Both the position numbers and the translations under genes were made by a program. Shown in pieces: positions 19,301 to 27,304 of a stretch of 64,000 nt of DNA. The DNA is taken from the NCBI GenBank assembly GCA_039105265.1, contig JAPFFF010000011.1, positions 2,418,001 through 2,482,000 on the forward strand. The letters run 5' to 3'. This stretch comes from Tritrichomonas musculus. Lineage: Eukaryota; Parabasalia; Tritrichomonadida; Tritrichomonadidae. The notes under the pieces were generated by a model. The model was not told the origin of the DNA. It searched no databases and was given only the letters and a program-made list of their open reading frames with translations. The first letter of the stretch is position 1. Every line of letters begins with the position of its first letter.

Positions 19301-20365
19301 GAGTCACTTGCTAAAACGTTGAATGACTTTCCAACTGTTGATGAGGTTAACACAGCATTGGATACAGTTAAGAATGAATCTGATATCAAATATGCGTTGA
19401 AGAGTGAGATACCAACCAATCATGTTACAACATCACAGTTAACGTCAACATTGAATGAGTACATGTTGAAGAGTGATATGCCAAACGATTATGTTACTAT
19501 GGTTGATCTCGATGGATATGCATTGAAGAGTGAGATACCAACCAATCATGTTACAACATCACAGTTGACATCAACATTGAATGAGTACATGTTGAAGAGT
19601 GATATGCCAGATGATTATGTCGTTGCTGATCAGTTGGATAGATATGCATTGAAGAGTGATATACCATCGGATTATGTATCAACGACTAGCTTAGTGAATA
19701 CATTGAAGTCGTATGTCAAGTCAAATGAATTACCAACCAATCATGTTACAACATCACAGTTAACGTCAACATTGAATGAGTACATGTTGAAGAGTGATAT
19801 GCCAGATGATTATGTTACTATAGATGATCTCGATGGATATGCATTGAAGAGTGAGTTGAATAAATATGCTAAATCTCATCAAGATCTAGCCAGGTTAGTA
19901 GGTGATAATGTAGCTAAAATCGTAACAATGAACAGTCAGATATCAAATCTACAGCGTGAGAATGAATCATTAAGAGCTAGGTTAGAAGCGTTAATGAATA
20001 AATTAACACGAATCAATTATACATTCAATGTAACGAATAGTAATACCATTCATTATCAATTCGAAAAACAACTTGATACATATGATGGAACACTCTATTT
20101 GACTTACAATGAAACCAAAGATAATGTTACCAGTGTAAACGAAATCAAAATCAGTATATCATTCAACGTTAATAATTCACCTAAGTTTGAATATCAATGT
20201 GAACCAACTAAGATCTGGTTAAACAATAGTGAATTTCCATTAAGTAGTAGCAATTTCATGATCAACGCAACAGTTAATTACATATTGATCAACTCGTCAT
20301 TCTTCACATCAAATGGTATCTTATTTGAAGATAACACTAAGAATGTAATACATTCATTGTCGTGA
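13346..20365 (+). CDS. Polinton giant fibre-like structural protein, 2339 aa
   Basis: The largest gene of the element. It contains an ordered duplication. Block A (MTWNIDPDYNIP ... WDGDSWTGD, residues ~84-130) recurs near 1308-1352. Block B (QQFYEVTPDPRNCTTL, ~320-380) recurs near 1565-1625. Block C (EWCTGNGIDI ... ICKAF, ~1034) recurs near 1778. A glycine-rich linker (~455-465) and a Gly/Ala hydrophobic segment (~1658-1690) lie inside. Residues ~2014-2171 are tandem repeats with ALKSEIPTNHVTTSQL, of the kind seen in phage-type tail fibres. A short coiled coil and a beta-rich 125-residue end domain follow. I infer an extended trimeric fibre or spike for attachment. The start context is TTAAATG. 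No signal peptide is visible. Confidence 0.8.
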   Translation: MITPLAAHALSLKNKGYKIKPKNGELKITHNGSTDNVRINCIYTKKEIDELISNSTPEQYFTLNESDQLYLYKPSSISQTSKYYVMTWNIDPDYNIPLHTNFTFIDHLFNHAWSLIWDGDSWTGDNVVNNSYAKLSTYESKKGRPYIYVQHTERIARWLSSFEEVSSDTNYATALCKYIQNWRLVYGDGTIIELNDSNSNITPTSSSQIAIKDVPCDIHYFSVKLTSKVSSKNLLYIMADIVIDDFTTPLRWDMHPVTPIDASFINTWDDSVVIESFRYERRVRHSNKIIEPSTKKNINIYIEKDYFEQLPENADENYNPFDTIISQQFYEVTPDPRNCTTLTTDHNIFSSKIIWADNIMTMRRDLNVVGGTLDVLSYDYAILKAIINSIQEQMRLQAKYNNYVNDLQKYITITKNVLSIVSGAIKIATALSEFSFDSESMALNTTHTEDFHFPDFPGGGSGGGGGGGKFPGIDIVGQFLLKYAANAFGQQFSRYLPSQTDTPAATSSLTATALVLSALESLTQIGNATTTLIAGGLTFDRIPTIVDNTRTIYQSLQTFTDSIHELRRRWRERTNNNTIVDHTITNTDEMELDEDDTNEEVNNIPCVRLTHETVTNTSAFSQPLFGDHTIESLSNLSIDELLDLNTYDPIEGPQIGDIMVRRVGDNRFGLIYVTRVNDKGVNKIIYMRRIDNESSTLTSQQLSLRTMRSVNTNSMWSVNDNGTVYTAAQIERMEPDERYQFESSHPEYIFTRNVDNEMGVSWTEVRDMNGSIQAVIDVRIAVSTDVSSDEISIHSPESNITINSHGISMQQGDINATGQDEVHELVANEHNVVVSTHELTPTTDGSVTIPNTTLTLADIEQMVWYERRRLTIENPAIRFRPHVPTLNDADEEYTEVLYNNNVIGVIDRRHLNQVSIDDNHITISNPHTSLVLTDSDIAWVRQHDEQQQTIRQTLRGFISNITDRIERINNNIEWLLDHPNSTNRIIVGRGSSILIPIVDVLLYIPRLIHKAGEETLALLSEVDNATYSTYDDGLDAIIEWCTGNGIDISLPDDTNEAISLNSCVNICKAFKDTIKGPLALLAYKIKDVESKSSGQLPSSGEFDAVEGYPNYYVKHDDITVYTPTVSSETNVDDPVNDPVIIMKITLPTTLKNKLTAATKPVDVFKIHLPNMLLFDWQGNILNDFIISAKDGKFICPELTHNVARDCCTYSTRKRDDPEIMFATDFNIEPYIRFLNGDIVIHNLLSSDALVSCKPTIKCDIIDATNALKLQHSDTYYFYRPSMIDYDEHVKYTDMFANEQLEYECECYRMVYKIPSTYDIPTNLTFKFSEYCFGNTWALTWDGNKWVGDSIQGRFQSKVISKCKTRDPKEDNYGSTGCMVAVKRDTLNYRAIPEDKAHGLAYSLLNTCRNDGKYEVLIKLRDGRLVNASEYELNIGYSFILNGATMDGYDLVAMSCTYNNYSTSTLKVSDIELLYLDLTLPHQEHTMRLSFTVGEVHNKNDVYDRGYVDLSGALDTVERVAYVWSKTPTQTSNDDGLTPRDIALYLRHDYTDPIDEVNWDPSTNAFEYIIKQQFYEVSPNPNSATTLYTDFNITSSKIITADNITTMRSDLNLVTNNVDVVSYDVKEVQSKVDALGSQMTDQQAKTKYLEKEVDKIDMKANVGIALGAVGCVLGATGIGVAGKALSFATKGVGSAVKSGGRELVNTITKASDVGADVLDDMVGKLTDELPDIGSDIFFGDLVSGATASYAGRPTMSAAATLSVTNSSTQAVTQDEALSRIAQWCDEEYIPVTEMNFSDELDDPSKVAMTLTSTMDMCKRFRHTLKPTIKALANAISDVSVQMDGYVNKNELARNDTIDVVGKVDGKTIQLIAEDTITSGVLKVKLMVRTISEFNDIDYDEQYVTINIVDDAIAEFIGTDTFPAAKMSGNIITINNPHNVQVTSIVVKENTSVRQLTLTTNDLAYTCDIDAVNKSIDSLRAQLELNDESLAKTLNDFPTVDEVNTALDTVKNESDIKYALKSEIPTNHVTTSQLTSTLNEYMLKSDMPNDYVTMVDLDGYALKSEIPTNHVTTSQLTSTLNEYMLKSDMPDDYVVADQLDRYALKSDIPSDYVSTTSLVNTLKSYVKSNELPTNHVTTSQLTSTLNEYMLKSDMPDDYVTIDDLDGYALKSELNKYAKSHQDLARLVGDNVAKIVTMNSQISNLQRENESLRARLEALMNKLTRINYTFNVTNSNTIHYQFEKQLDTYDGTLYLTYNETKDNVTSVNEIKISISFNVNNSPKFEYQCEPTKIWLNNSEFPLSSSNFMINATVNYILINSSFFTSNGILFEDNTKNVIHSLS

Positions 20366-20388
20366 ACATAAAAATAACTCCTATGTTT

Positions 20389-20910
20389 TTATACAACAAC
20401 ATACTTCAAACATAAGTGATAAACATTAACAAGATCATTGAACTCTTTATTGTAGACCTGTTTGAAGTCAGTAACAATCTCACCATTATCTTTGATTACC
20501 TTAATGGCGTCTACCTTTTGAATGGGTGATGCTTTACCTACACAACAACCAGGGTTGTCATCAACATATATCTCAACCTCACCATGAGTGACTGCCTTGA
20601 TGATTGCTGCTAATGCTTGCTGTGGTACGATGATAGTGCGCTTGCTGATGAGATTGCTGATCAATGCCTTGTCATTGTCAAGTAGTATCTTAGCATACGT
20701 TTCAAGTATGAGTACCTTAACATCAACATCAATGCTATCATGTGGTGTATCAAGTTGAACATCACGTGTGATAACGATATCTTCTTTGCCATCATCACGC
20801 TTGTTGATGAATATGTTGTTGTTAATATTGTTGTTTGATTGTGCTGCAGCTGCTGGCTCAAGACTGACGTTGGCATTTACGCCAGTGTTTAATGGTCGCT
20901 TCTTAATCAT
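20389..20910 (-). CDS. Polinton hypothetical protein, 173 aa
   Basis: Not recognised. The N-terminal ~45 residues are basic then Ala/Asn-rich (MIKKRPLNTG, SNNNINNN) and probably disordered. Residues ~60-173 look folded, alternating helix and strand, with a Cys pair in DNPGCCVGK. There is no membrane segment or nucleotide-binding motif. It ends 24 bases from the stop of the giant fibre-like gene (convergent) and begins the minus-strand block that leads to capsid, packaging and integrase genes. Its ATG is in the TCAAATG context. A virion-associated role is possible from position alone. Confidence 0.65.
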   Translation of the reverse strand: MIKKRPLNTGVNANVSLEPAAAAQSNNNINNNIFINKRDDGKEDIVITRDVQLDTPHDSIDVDVKVLILETYAKILLDNDKALISNLISKRTIIVPQQALAAIIKAVTHGEVEIYVDDNPGCCVGKASPIQKVDAIKVIKDNGEIVTDFKQVYNKEFNDLVNVYHLCLKYVVV

Positions 20911-21018
20911 TTGATTTAAACAAAAACATTTTTACACACCCACTTATGTTGATGCATTAAGTTGATGCGTTATGTTGTATGTTAAGTTGTAACTTAAGTG
21001 ATACCCGAAGTGATACAT

Positions 21019-21207
21019 TTAATATGAGTTAACATCATCTTTATACAATATCAATTGCTTTGCATTAACCTTATTAGCTTTCCCATCAACTGCTGATAGG
21101 TTCTCTTTGATATGTGTAGGTGGATGTTTGAATACAGGCTTTGTCACAGGTGGGTTAGGTGTTATACACTGGCGATGGCTCATGATTTGAACGTTTCGTG
21201 ATGACAT
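21019..21207 (-). CDS. Polinton small protein, 62 aa
   Basis: A short basic Pro/His/Lys-containing frame (SSRNVQIMSHRQCITPNPP) with no recognised domain. It is supported as a gene by its TCAAATG start, its place between two minus-strand genes and the absence of an overlapping larger frame. It could be a small virion core or regulatory peptide. It is also short enough to be a chance frame, so confidence is moderate. Confidence 0.45.
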   Translation of the reverse strand: MSSRNVQIMSHRQCITPNPPVTKPVFKHPPTHIKENLSAVDGKANKVNAKQLILYKDDVNSY

Positions 21208-21282
21208 TTGAACAAAAACAAACAGTGATTAATGTTAATACTTATTGAAGTTAGTTGTGATGATGTAATTTAGTTGATTCAT

Positions 21283-22729
21283 TTATCTACTCGTGATATC
21301 ATACTGACCTATCTCAACAACTGGTGGCATACCATTTGGTTGAACATGAATTGATATGACTGTGTCTTGTAATATAGCCATTAATGGTGGAGTTGAATTG
21401 TTCTTTGTATAGTAATTATTAGGAAGGTCACATACTATTTCATATGTGATTGGTGTGTTAGTTGTTTGACCTTGTTGGAAGGTGTTGTCTGTTTCAGTTG
21501 GCAACCCAATGAAGAATGATGTGGTATCATAACTATACAATTCATCGCATTCATCCCATTCATTATCGTTAAGTAATGATTGGACAACCTCTTTATTAAA
21601 ACCTGTTTGTTCACCATTAACATTCATTGCATTTTGACATAGCTCAATAAACATTGGATCCTTACCACTGACTGTACTGAATGGTATTGATGGTATGGTA
21701 CCATACCCACCACAACGTAGTTGGAAGTTGTGGAAGTGTGGATTCTTAAATATGGTATGATCAGTTGCTTTCAATGGGAAGAGGAAGAAGATTGAATCAA
21801 TAAATCGTGGAGTGATTGTTTGTGTGCTTGAACAATGGCCAGCACTAAGTTTCTTTGACATGGTTGTGAAGGTGAGTATCTGCGTTGGAAAGATGAGTTC
21901 TTGTTGCATGTAACGTTGAACGAGCGCTTGATATATGTCTTTGTCAATGCCAAAGTTAGGTATGACACTATAACAATCAGTGAATTCATAGTTGCGTTTG
22001 ACTGTTAACCTACGTGTCTCAGCCTTAAGTGTGAATGGCGCGTTTGCACCTTCAGCATCAGCCCACATAGTGATGGAGTCACCAATTTGAGTGAACTCAC
22101 ATGTAATGCGTTCAAATTTAAATTGAGTTAGATCAGATATTCTCACCACCCAATTCAGTTCTACCACCAGGGCAAGGAATGAATGCACCACAACGTGATA
22201 AATCAAACTTACGCTTGAATATATCTGAGTGACGAACCTTAGAATAAACATCTGCACGCTTTGTTGATTCGTTTGCACCACATGCAGTGATGAATGATTC
22301 TTCTGGAGCAAAGTTTTGAGTGTAAATTGATATGCCATTAGCAAGTATCTCATACTTTTCAACAGCATCCATTGCATCTTTGAATCCAACCCATAATGCA
22401 TCAAACCTATGCTTATGATCAGGTGAACCAACACCATTTAAATCTTCAATTGCTTGATCAAGCTCAGGAAAGATCCTTAAATTTGCTTTGATAAAACCAT
22501 TATATATATCTGCAGTGTTATCACATGTTGGACTGATGATGAATGTGGTGAATGACCCTGCATGGATTGGTGCAGATGGACTGTATGAAGCTTGTGCATC
22601 AATGAAATACTTCTTATTAGTGTCTGACATTGCAATTGCATTATCAACTACATCAAAATAGCTTGCTATCTGTGTGTTGACTTCAGCGCTTGTCTTGTGT
22701 AAAACCTCGTTGTTAAACGTCATTTGCAT
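21283..22729 (-). pseudogene. Polinton major capsid protein region (double jelly-roll type)
   Basis: The region encodes sequence expected of the Polinton major capsid protein, the hexon-like double jelly-roll that would build the icosahedral shell. N-terminal material includes a conserved-looking beta block near SYSPSAPIHAGSFTTF. C-terminal material is beta-rich with RCGGYGTIPSIPF and ends in IGQYDITSR. Total length (~480 codons) and position, next to minor capsid and packaging genes, fit the family. It does not read as one continuous frame in this copy and appears to carry about one break, so it is treated as a fossil. Assignment rests on size, composition and gene order more than on a diagnostic motif. 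Confidence 0.7.
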
Positions 22730-22750
22730 GAATTAAAAATATGTATTTTA

Positions 22751-23380
22751 TCAACGTCTGATTCGTGATCTGAATGTTGGTTGTTCAATGATAGTTGGTG
22801 GTTCACAAATGGGCTCACTTGATGGTGGTTCAATTGGTGTTGATTCATTAGGTTGTTGTGTTGGCTCTTCTGTTGGTATTAGATCAGGCACATACTTACT
22901 TCTTATGCGTGGCTTAGATAGTTCTTTATTAACAACATGTTTAATGTATTGTTTTTGTTCACGCTTGACTCTATCATTACGTAGCTCTTCACCTAATGAA
23001 CGTAGCTGTTCAAGTATCTCTAAGTTAATGGTTGAATCATGTGATGCAACTTGCTGTGTTGGTGTTGACATTGTTCGTTGTGTTATACGTTGACTAACTC
23101 TGTTGGTTTGACGCTTTGGTGTGAGTTGTGATTCCTCTTGTTGTGATGATGGTTCATCATTGGCGTTATCACTTGCGGCAGTAGTATCATTAGTTGATTC
23201 AACCATTTCATTTAAGTTGTCTGCTGATTTATCTCTATGAATAAGTGGTTGTGTTCTTAGCTTAACAATATACTTACCCTCTTTTTTAGTAGGGAACACT
23301 TCATACTGTTCATCATCAATACCTTGCAACCAACGTTGAATGATCTGATTACGCTTCATGCCAGTAACATATTTGGACAT
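22751..23380 (-). CDS. Polinton hypothetical basic protein, ~209 aa
   Basis: The start is placed at the ATG at 23380 because it is in the TCAAATG context; nine extra codons upstream are unlikely to be used. The first ~50 residues (SKYVTGMKRNQIIQRWLQG ... VFPTKKEGKYIVKLR) look like a small folded DNA- or protein-binding domain. The rest is low-complexity: Ser/Thr/Gln-rich, then a basic helix around KREQKQYIKHVVNKEL, then a Pro/Glu/Thr-rich end finishing in RSRIRR. It resembles disordered virion core or scaffolding proteins in character only. It sits just upstream of the capsid region on the same strand. Confidence 0.6.
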   Translation of the reverse strand: MSKYVTGMKRNQIIQRWLQGIDDEQYEVFPTKKEGKYIVKLRTQPLIHRDKSADNLNEMVESTNDTTAASDNANDEPSSQQEESQLTPKRQTNRVSQRITQRTMSTPTQQVASHDSTINLEILEQLRSLGEELRNDRVKREQKQYIKHVVNKELSKPRIRSKYVPDLIPTEEPTQQPNESTPIEPPSSEPICEPPTIIEQPTFRSRIRR

Positions 23381-23413
23381 TTGAAATACACAAAAATAAA
23401 AAGTCAATATTGT

Positions 23414-23629
23414 TTACTTACGTGATGATTTACGTTTATTACTTGACTTTGTTTTGCGACTATTACTTGACTTTATATATGGTACAGTTACATCATGTGT
23501 GTTAGTGTTAGCATTATATTGTTTGACATTTGTTTTTGGTCTAGTTACTTCATTGTACATAGTACCAGGACCAGATATGATAACTGATTCACTTGATTGA
23601 TAAGCGTTAGTTCGTTTGTTGAAACTCAT
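23414..23629 (-). CDS. Polinton small basic protein, 71 aa
   Basis: Begins MSFNKRTNAYQSS at 23629 in an ACAAATG context. It ends in a very basic Ser/Lys/Arg tail (SSNKRKSSRK) suited to nucleic-acid binding, like small virion core proteins. It lies 10 bases after the stop of the next upstream gene, so the two are tightly packed. An in-frame extension to 23749 overlaps that neighbour and is not used. The function is inferred from charge only. Confidence 0.55.
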   Translation of the reverse strand: MSFNKRTNAYQSSESVIISGPGTMYNEVTRPKTNVKQYNANTNTHDVTVPYIKSSNSRKTKSSNKRKSSRK

Positions 23630-23639
23630 TTGTACATCG

Positions 23640-24077
23640 TTAAATACCTCTAAACGGCACCCACTTATATGGTTTATGTGATGTAGCTCGTCGTGAATCA
23701 ACTGCAGCTTGTGCTGATGATGAACCACCTGTAGTGAGGGTTGTAACATTAGGTTTTAATGCACCTCTTGCAAATTGCTCACTTATTTTCTCAAGCTTAT
23801 TTGTGACATTTCCTTTTGGCATGTGACTGAATATGTTTGCACCTGTTGCTGTTAACGCACCTAATGCTGGGTTGAATGCTGATGCGAATGGTGTCAATGC
23901 ATGTAATGCCATACCTACAGCTTTAGGATTGTTCATAGCATAGTTCTTTGCACCAATCAATCCTTTCTTAGTAGCACTCCATATGTGGTGAGCTGCATTC
24001 TTTGCACTAATCAATCCTTGATGAATATCACTTTTTAACCTGTTCCATCCACTGGTAATGAAACGTTTGAATCCCAT
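23640..24077 (-). CDS. Polinton candidate membrane-active minor virion protein, 145 aa
   Basis: The N-terminal half is amphipathic helix (MGFKRFITSGWNRLKSDIHQG) followed by an Ala/Gly/Leu-rich hydrophobic stretch (~55-85, AVGMALHALTPFASAF). A Ser/Thr-rich disordered tail follows. This layout resembles small minor capsid or membrane-lytic proteins of adenovirus-like and Polinton elements, but no specific family motif is seen. The gene lies between the packaging ATPase (12 bases away) and the small basic gene. The start is the first ATG, in context ACAAACATG. Confidence 0.5.
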   Translation of the reverse strand: MGFKRFITSGWNRLKSDIHQGLISAKNAAHHIWSATKKGLIGAKNYAMNNPKAVGMALHALTPFASAFNPALGALTATGANIFSHMPKGNVTNKLEKISEQFARGALKPNVTTLTTGGSSSAQAAVDSRRATSHKPYKWVPFRGI

Positions 24078-24089
24078 GTTTGTAATTCG

Positions 24090-24953
24090 TTAAACTTCAA
24101 AGTGTGATTGATTCGCTGTGATATTGATTATGAATTTATCATGTTGGCCTTTATGATTGAGGTATTCAGCTGTGGTTGATTTAATGTCAAGATTGTTAGG
24201 TGTTTGTTGTAGCATTGATGTGAAATCCTCTTTACTGAAGCCACTATAACATATAATGTCAGTAGCTAAACGTTTAACGTTGAGATGAACGAATCGAAGT
24301 GTTTGCACTGCTATGATACAGGTTAAATTGTAGTGACGTGTTTTAGTGAGTAAACGACATAATTCACTATTGCCATTCTTAAGTAGTGGTGATCCAGCTG
24401 CATCATCTAGTACGAGCAATGTGTTGTATGGGTATGAAGCTGTTTGATATTTAACTAGCTTATTTGCTATGTATGTAATCCTATCTTCAATCTCAAACAA
24501 TGAATGCTTGTTAATGATTCTTGCCATCTCTTCATTAGTCTCAACCATTGTTGATAACACATGTTTAACCATAGCATAGTACTTAAGCTTACGTTTGAGA
24601 TGACGCCTGAGATATGGCAATAGTTGTTCTTCTTTAATGTATTGAATGGGTGTCTTAACATTTTTAGATAGTACTTCAGCTGTCTTATCAAGTTTACCTG
24701 ACGTTGAACAGAATATGATCTTACTATAGTATGGCTTAGTAAATAGCCGTTCTGTTATCATGATGTGTGACCATATCCAGAATGATTTACCAGCGCCCAT
24801 CTTACCAATTAAAAAGTAGATACCATTTGATGAGAATGGATACTCTTCACTTAGTGGTTTAATCAGTGCCATCTCAATATCACGCTGGTTTTTATGTAAT
24901 GACTCTTGAATAAGATGTTTAACTTCATTCATAACGTTTTTATGTTGACTCAT
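24090..24953 (-). CDS. Polinton packaging ATPase (FtsK/HerA-type), 287 aa
   Basis: A genome-packaging ATPase that would pump element DNA into a capsid. Walker A is GKMGAGKS at residues 50-57, after a strand (YFLI). Walker B is LLVLDD at 179-184 with a downstream AAG. The length matches the 250-300 residues usual for Polinton and adenovirus-like ATPases of the FtsK/HerA clade. An arginine-rich segment (LRRHLKRKLK) lies between the two motifs. It is 6 bases from the integrase gene and on the same strand. The start is TCAAATG. Confidence 0.92.
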   Translation of the reverse strand: MSQHKNVMNEVKHLIQESLHKNQRDIEMALIKPLSEEYPFSSNGIYFLIGKMGAGKSFWIWSHIMITERLFTKPYYSKIIFCSTSGKLDKTAEVLSKNVKTPIQYIKEEQLLPYLRRHLKRKLKYYAMVKHVLSTMVETNEEMARIINKHSLFEIEDRITYIANKLVKYQTASYPYNTLLVLDDAAGSPLLKNGNSELCRLLTKTRHYNLTCIIAVQTLRFVHLNVKRLATDIICYSGFSKEDFTSMLQQTPNNLDIKSTTAEYLNHKGQHDKFIINITANQSHFEV

Positions 24954-24959
24954 TTGATA

Positions 24960-26057
24960 TTAGATGAACTTCTTAATGTGATCTGGTATGGTCTTTCGTT
25001 TAAGCCAGTACTGTCGTTCCATTGTTGAGAGCTTAGTTGGGTGACCTTCACGCATGTTCTTAGATGGGATAGTGTCTTTCATTGTTGAACCATTGCCTAG
25101 ATCATATATGATATGGTATGTGTCTTTTGATTTGTTATATGATGTGATTGATTTAACCATACCACGTTTACCATCATCAAGTGTGGTTGCTAATGGAATG
25201 TTGTTAGCTGCTTTAATGAGTTTGTAACCTGGCATTGTATTGACAGATCCATCTGTAGATCGTATCAAGAATTGGTTACCATCATTAGAATCAACTATGT
25301 AAGCAACTTTAGATAGGTTAGAACGATGTTTAACGAATGGATTTGCATCAAACACTATCCTAACTCTGTCACCTGGTTTGAAATCATATGGATTAACTTG
25401 ATGTTCCATCTCATGTATGTATGTTAACTCGTCATCTTGAGTGATATCATTGGGTGACTTGTTATGTAGTGAACCATGTGGCATGTCATTGTATGAGTCA
25501 ACTATCTGTAGTACGTTTAGCTTTGGTTGATTGAATCGCATATCACGTATTGTTCTCATGAAGCGGTTGATAATACCAAGCTTGTTATGATCGTTATCGG
25601 TTGTGGTTGTGTATATGATGTTATGTTGTTGCATGAAGTCAATCACTGTGTTGGACAAATAAGCAGCATCCTCATCTGACATAATGGCTTTGCATTGAGG
25701 TTCAACTTTGATGAACTCATTAAGTGCTCTATGTATTTCATTAGCACCCTTACCATGTATCATATAAGCATATGCTTTACGTGTGTTGATGTTGATAAGT
25801 ATTAAGTAGTTAGGTTGGCCTGCTGCTTTATGATCAATGAACGTGTCCATTTGAAATGCATGTGGTAGCTTCGAATATATATGCATGAACTTAGGTTTGG
25901 GCTTGTGTTGATCATGTACAACCATTGTGTTGAGATAGTGTTTAGCTTCATCATCAGTGAAACCATAACGATTGGCTATGCGTTTGAACTTAGGTAGGGA
26001 CTTGGTGGGGTACTTAGCATAGACTTCATCAATGGTATTGAACTTAACCCTTGACAT
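24960..26057 (-). CDS. Polinton retroviral-type (DDE) integrase, 365 aa
   Basis: An integrase of the RVE fold that would join the terminal repeats to target DNA and create the short target duplication. N-terminal ~60 residues are helical (zinc-binding or helix-turn-helix region). The catalytic core runs from FQMDTFIDHK (~70) through IMSDEDAAYLS (~125) to the block NKLGIINRFMRTIRD (~160). A C-terminal SH3/chromo-like barrel with FKPGDRVRI starts near residue 225. Size and order match Polinton integrases. It lies near the right terminal repeat, as is common. The start is GATCAAATG. Confidence 0.9.
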   Translation of the reverse strand: MSRVKFNTIDEVYAKYPTKSLPKFKRIANRYGFTDDEAKHYLNTMVVHDQHKPKPKFMHIYSKLPHAFQMDTFIDHKAAGQPNYLILININTRKAYAYMIHGKGANEIHRALNEFIKVEPQCKAIMSDEDAAYLSNTVIDFMQQHNIIYTTTTDNDHNKLGIINRFMRTIRDMRFNQPKLNVLQIVDSYNDMPHGSLHNKSPNDITQDDELTYIHEMEHQVNPYDFKPGDRVRIVFDANPFVKHRSNLSKVAYIVDSNDGNQFLIRSTDGSVNTMPGYKLIKAANNIPLATTLDDGKRGMVKSITSYNKSKDTYHIIYDLGNGSTMKDTIPSKNMREGHPTKLSTMERQYWLKRKTIPDHIKKFI

Positions 26058-26083
26058 TTGATCAATGCAAAGTAAAAATGTTA

Positions 26084-27286
26084 TTAACTATATATTAACT
26101 TACGATTCTGCAATAGTACTACATCCATTGTAAACACAAAGAAGTCTTCAAATGCAACTGGTATATCTATTTCATTTCTATCGTAGAGTTCAATCCAGAA
26201 CTTATCATCATTGTCATTCAACTTATAGTATTTGATTGGGGTGTATGCTTCATTAGTTCTTCCAATGAGGTTATGGTTGGATTGTGATGCAAATGATGCT
26301 GCTACTTCACATTGTAAGTTGGTTAGTATGTGTTTGAATATTAATTTACGATGGAACTTAGTTATATAATGAATGCTATTACGATATGGGTTGTTAACGC
26401 CAATATGAAAGTAACACGCTGTATCAAAATCAAATCTATCATTAACTGTATCATCATCATATATATTAAGATCTAATTCACCTGGATTGATAACACTATA
26501 TGGTAAAGGTTCATCATTAACATTATCCCACATGTAGAATTTCTTATAGGTTGCATCATCATTATCAGCAGTCATCATGAAATCAAAATAGTATTCGTCA
26601 TTTTCACATGAAGTAATGGTTAACCTTATTTCATTACCAATATCTTCATATATATCAATATCATTTTTCCTATCAAGATGGAATGGAATATGGTTTCGTA
26701 AACATATGATGGTGTGATCATCCATATCTTCATTCAATTGGTCTAGTGCTGCAATCTTATTATCATTTGATTGAGCTGATTTAAGTACATCTCTATGGAG
26801 TTTATTATATATATTTACATTATCAATTGCATCATTCAAATCTTCAATGAAATCATTTACATTATCAAATATATCATAACAATAATCAACTTTAAACACT
26901 TTACAATCTTCCCTATCCATACGATTAATAACAGTTTGAATTTGTTCATCATTCAAATTACCAATGAAATCATACAAGCCTTCAGCTAATTCATTAAATT
27001 TATCTTGTCTATATTTACGAATATACAATACAAAGCTTAATCGTATGCATTTTCTTATGTTGATTTTCATGTTACGTACACCAATTATCTTCTCACCAAC
27101 ATTAGATGTAATCCATTCAGGTGGATACTTAAAATAGATTCGATTGAAATGTTTAATGCCATTATGAAAGTAATCTTCACGTCCATCTTCATTTATGATA
27201 GTTACAGCATCCTTAACAGAGTTATACACCGTTTCAATAGGTAATGGTATTGATTCATCTGAATGAGCATCTCTTCGATAATTCAT
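26084..27286 (-). CDS. Polinton candidate minor capsid/penton-like protein, 400 aa
   Basis: The start is placed at the ATG at 27286 (CTTCAAATG); longer in-frame readings run into the terminal repeat and are not used. It is beta-rich, with KYPPEWITSNVGEKIIGVRN near residue 55 and a C-terminus FWIELYDRNEIDI followed by strands. This matches in character the strand-Asp-turn-strand ending of the 202-aa gene at 12603. A helical Asn/Asp-rich insertion (~105-190) separates two beta regions. No enzymatic motif is seen. I infer a jelly-roll minor capsid protein, with penton or vertex protein as alternatives. It is the outermost gene before the right terminal repeat. Confidence 0.5.
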   Translation of the reverse strand: MNYRRDAHSDESIPLPIETVYNSVKDAVTIINEDGREDYFHNGIKHFNRIYFKYPPEWITSNVGEKIIGVRNMKINIRKCIRLSFVLYIRKYRQDKFNELAEGLYDFIGNLNDEQIQTVINRMDREDCKVFKVDYCYDIFDNVNDFIEDLNDAIDNVNIYNKLHRDVLKSAQSNDNKIAALDQLNEDMDDHTIICLRNHIPFHLDRKNDIDIYEDIGNEIRLTITSCENDEYYFDFMMTADNDDATYKKFYMWDNVNDEPLPYSVINPGELDLNIYDDDTVNDRFDFDTACYFHIGVNNPYRNSIHYITKFHRKLIFKHILTNLQCEVAASFASQSNHNLIGRTNEAYTPIKYYKLNDNDDKFWIELYDRNEIDIPVAFEDFFVFTMDVVLLQNRKLIYS

Positions 27287-27304
27287 TTGAAGTTGTTTAA
27301 ACAC

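Noticed and set aside
24960-26057. An LTR retroelement integrase
   Set aside because: No reverse transcriptase or LTR is nearby. Polymerase B, packaging ATPase and capsid genes between long inverted repeats identify a Polinton.
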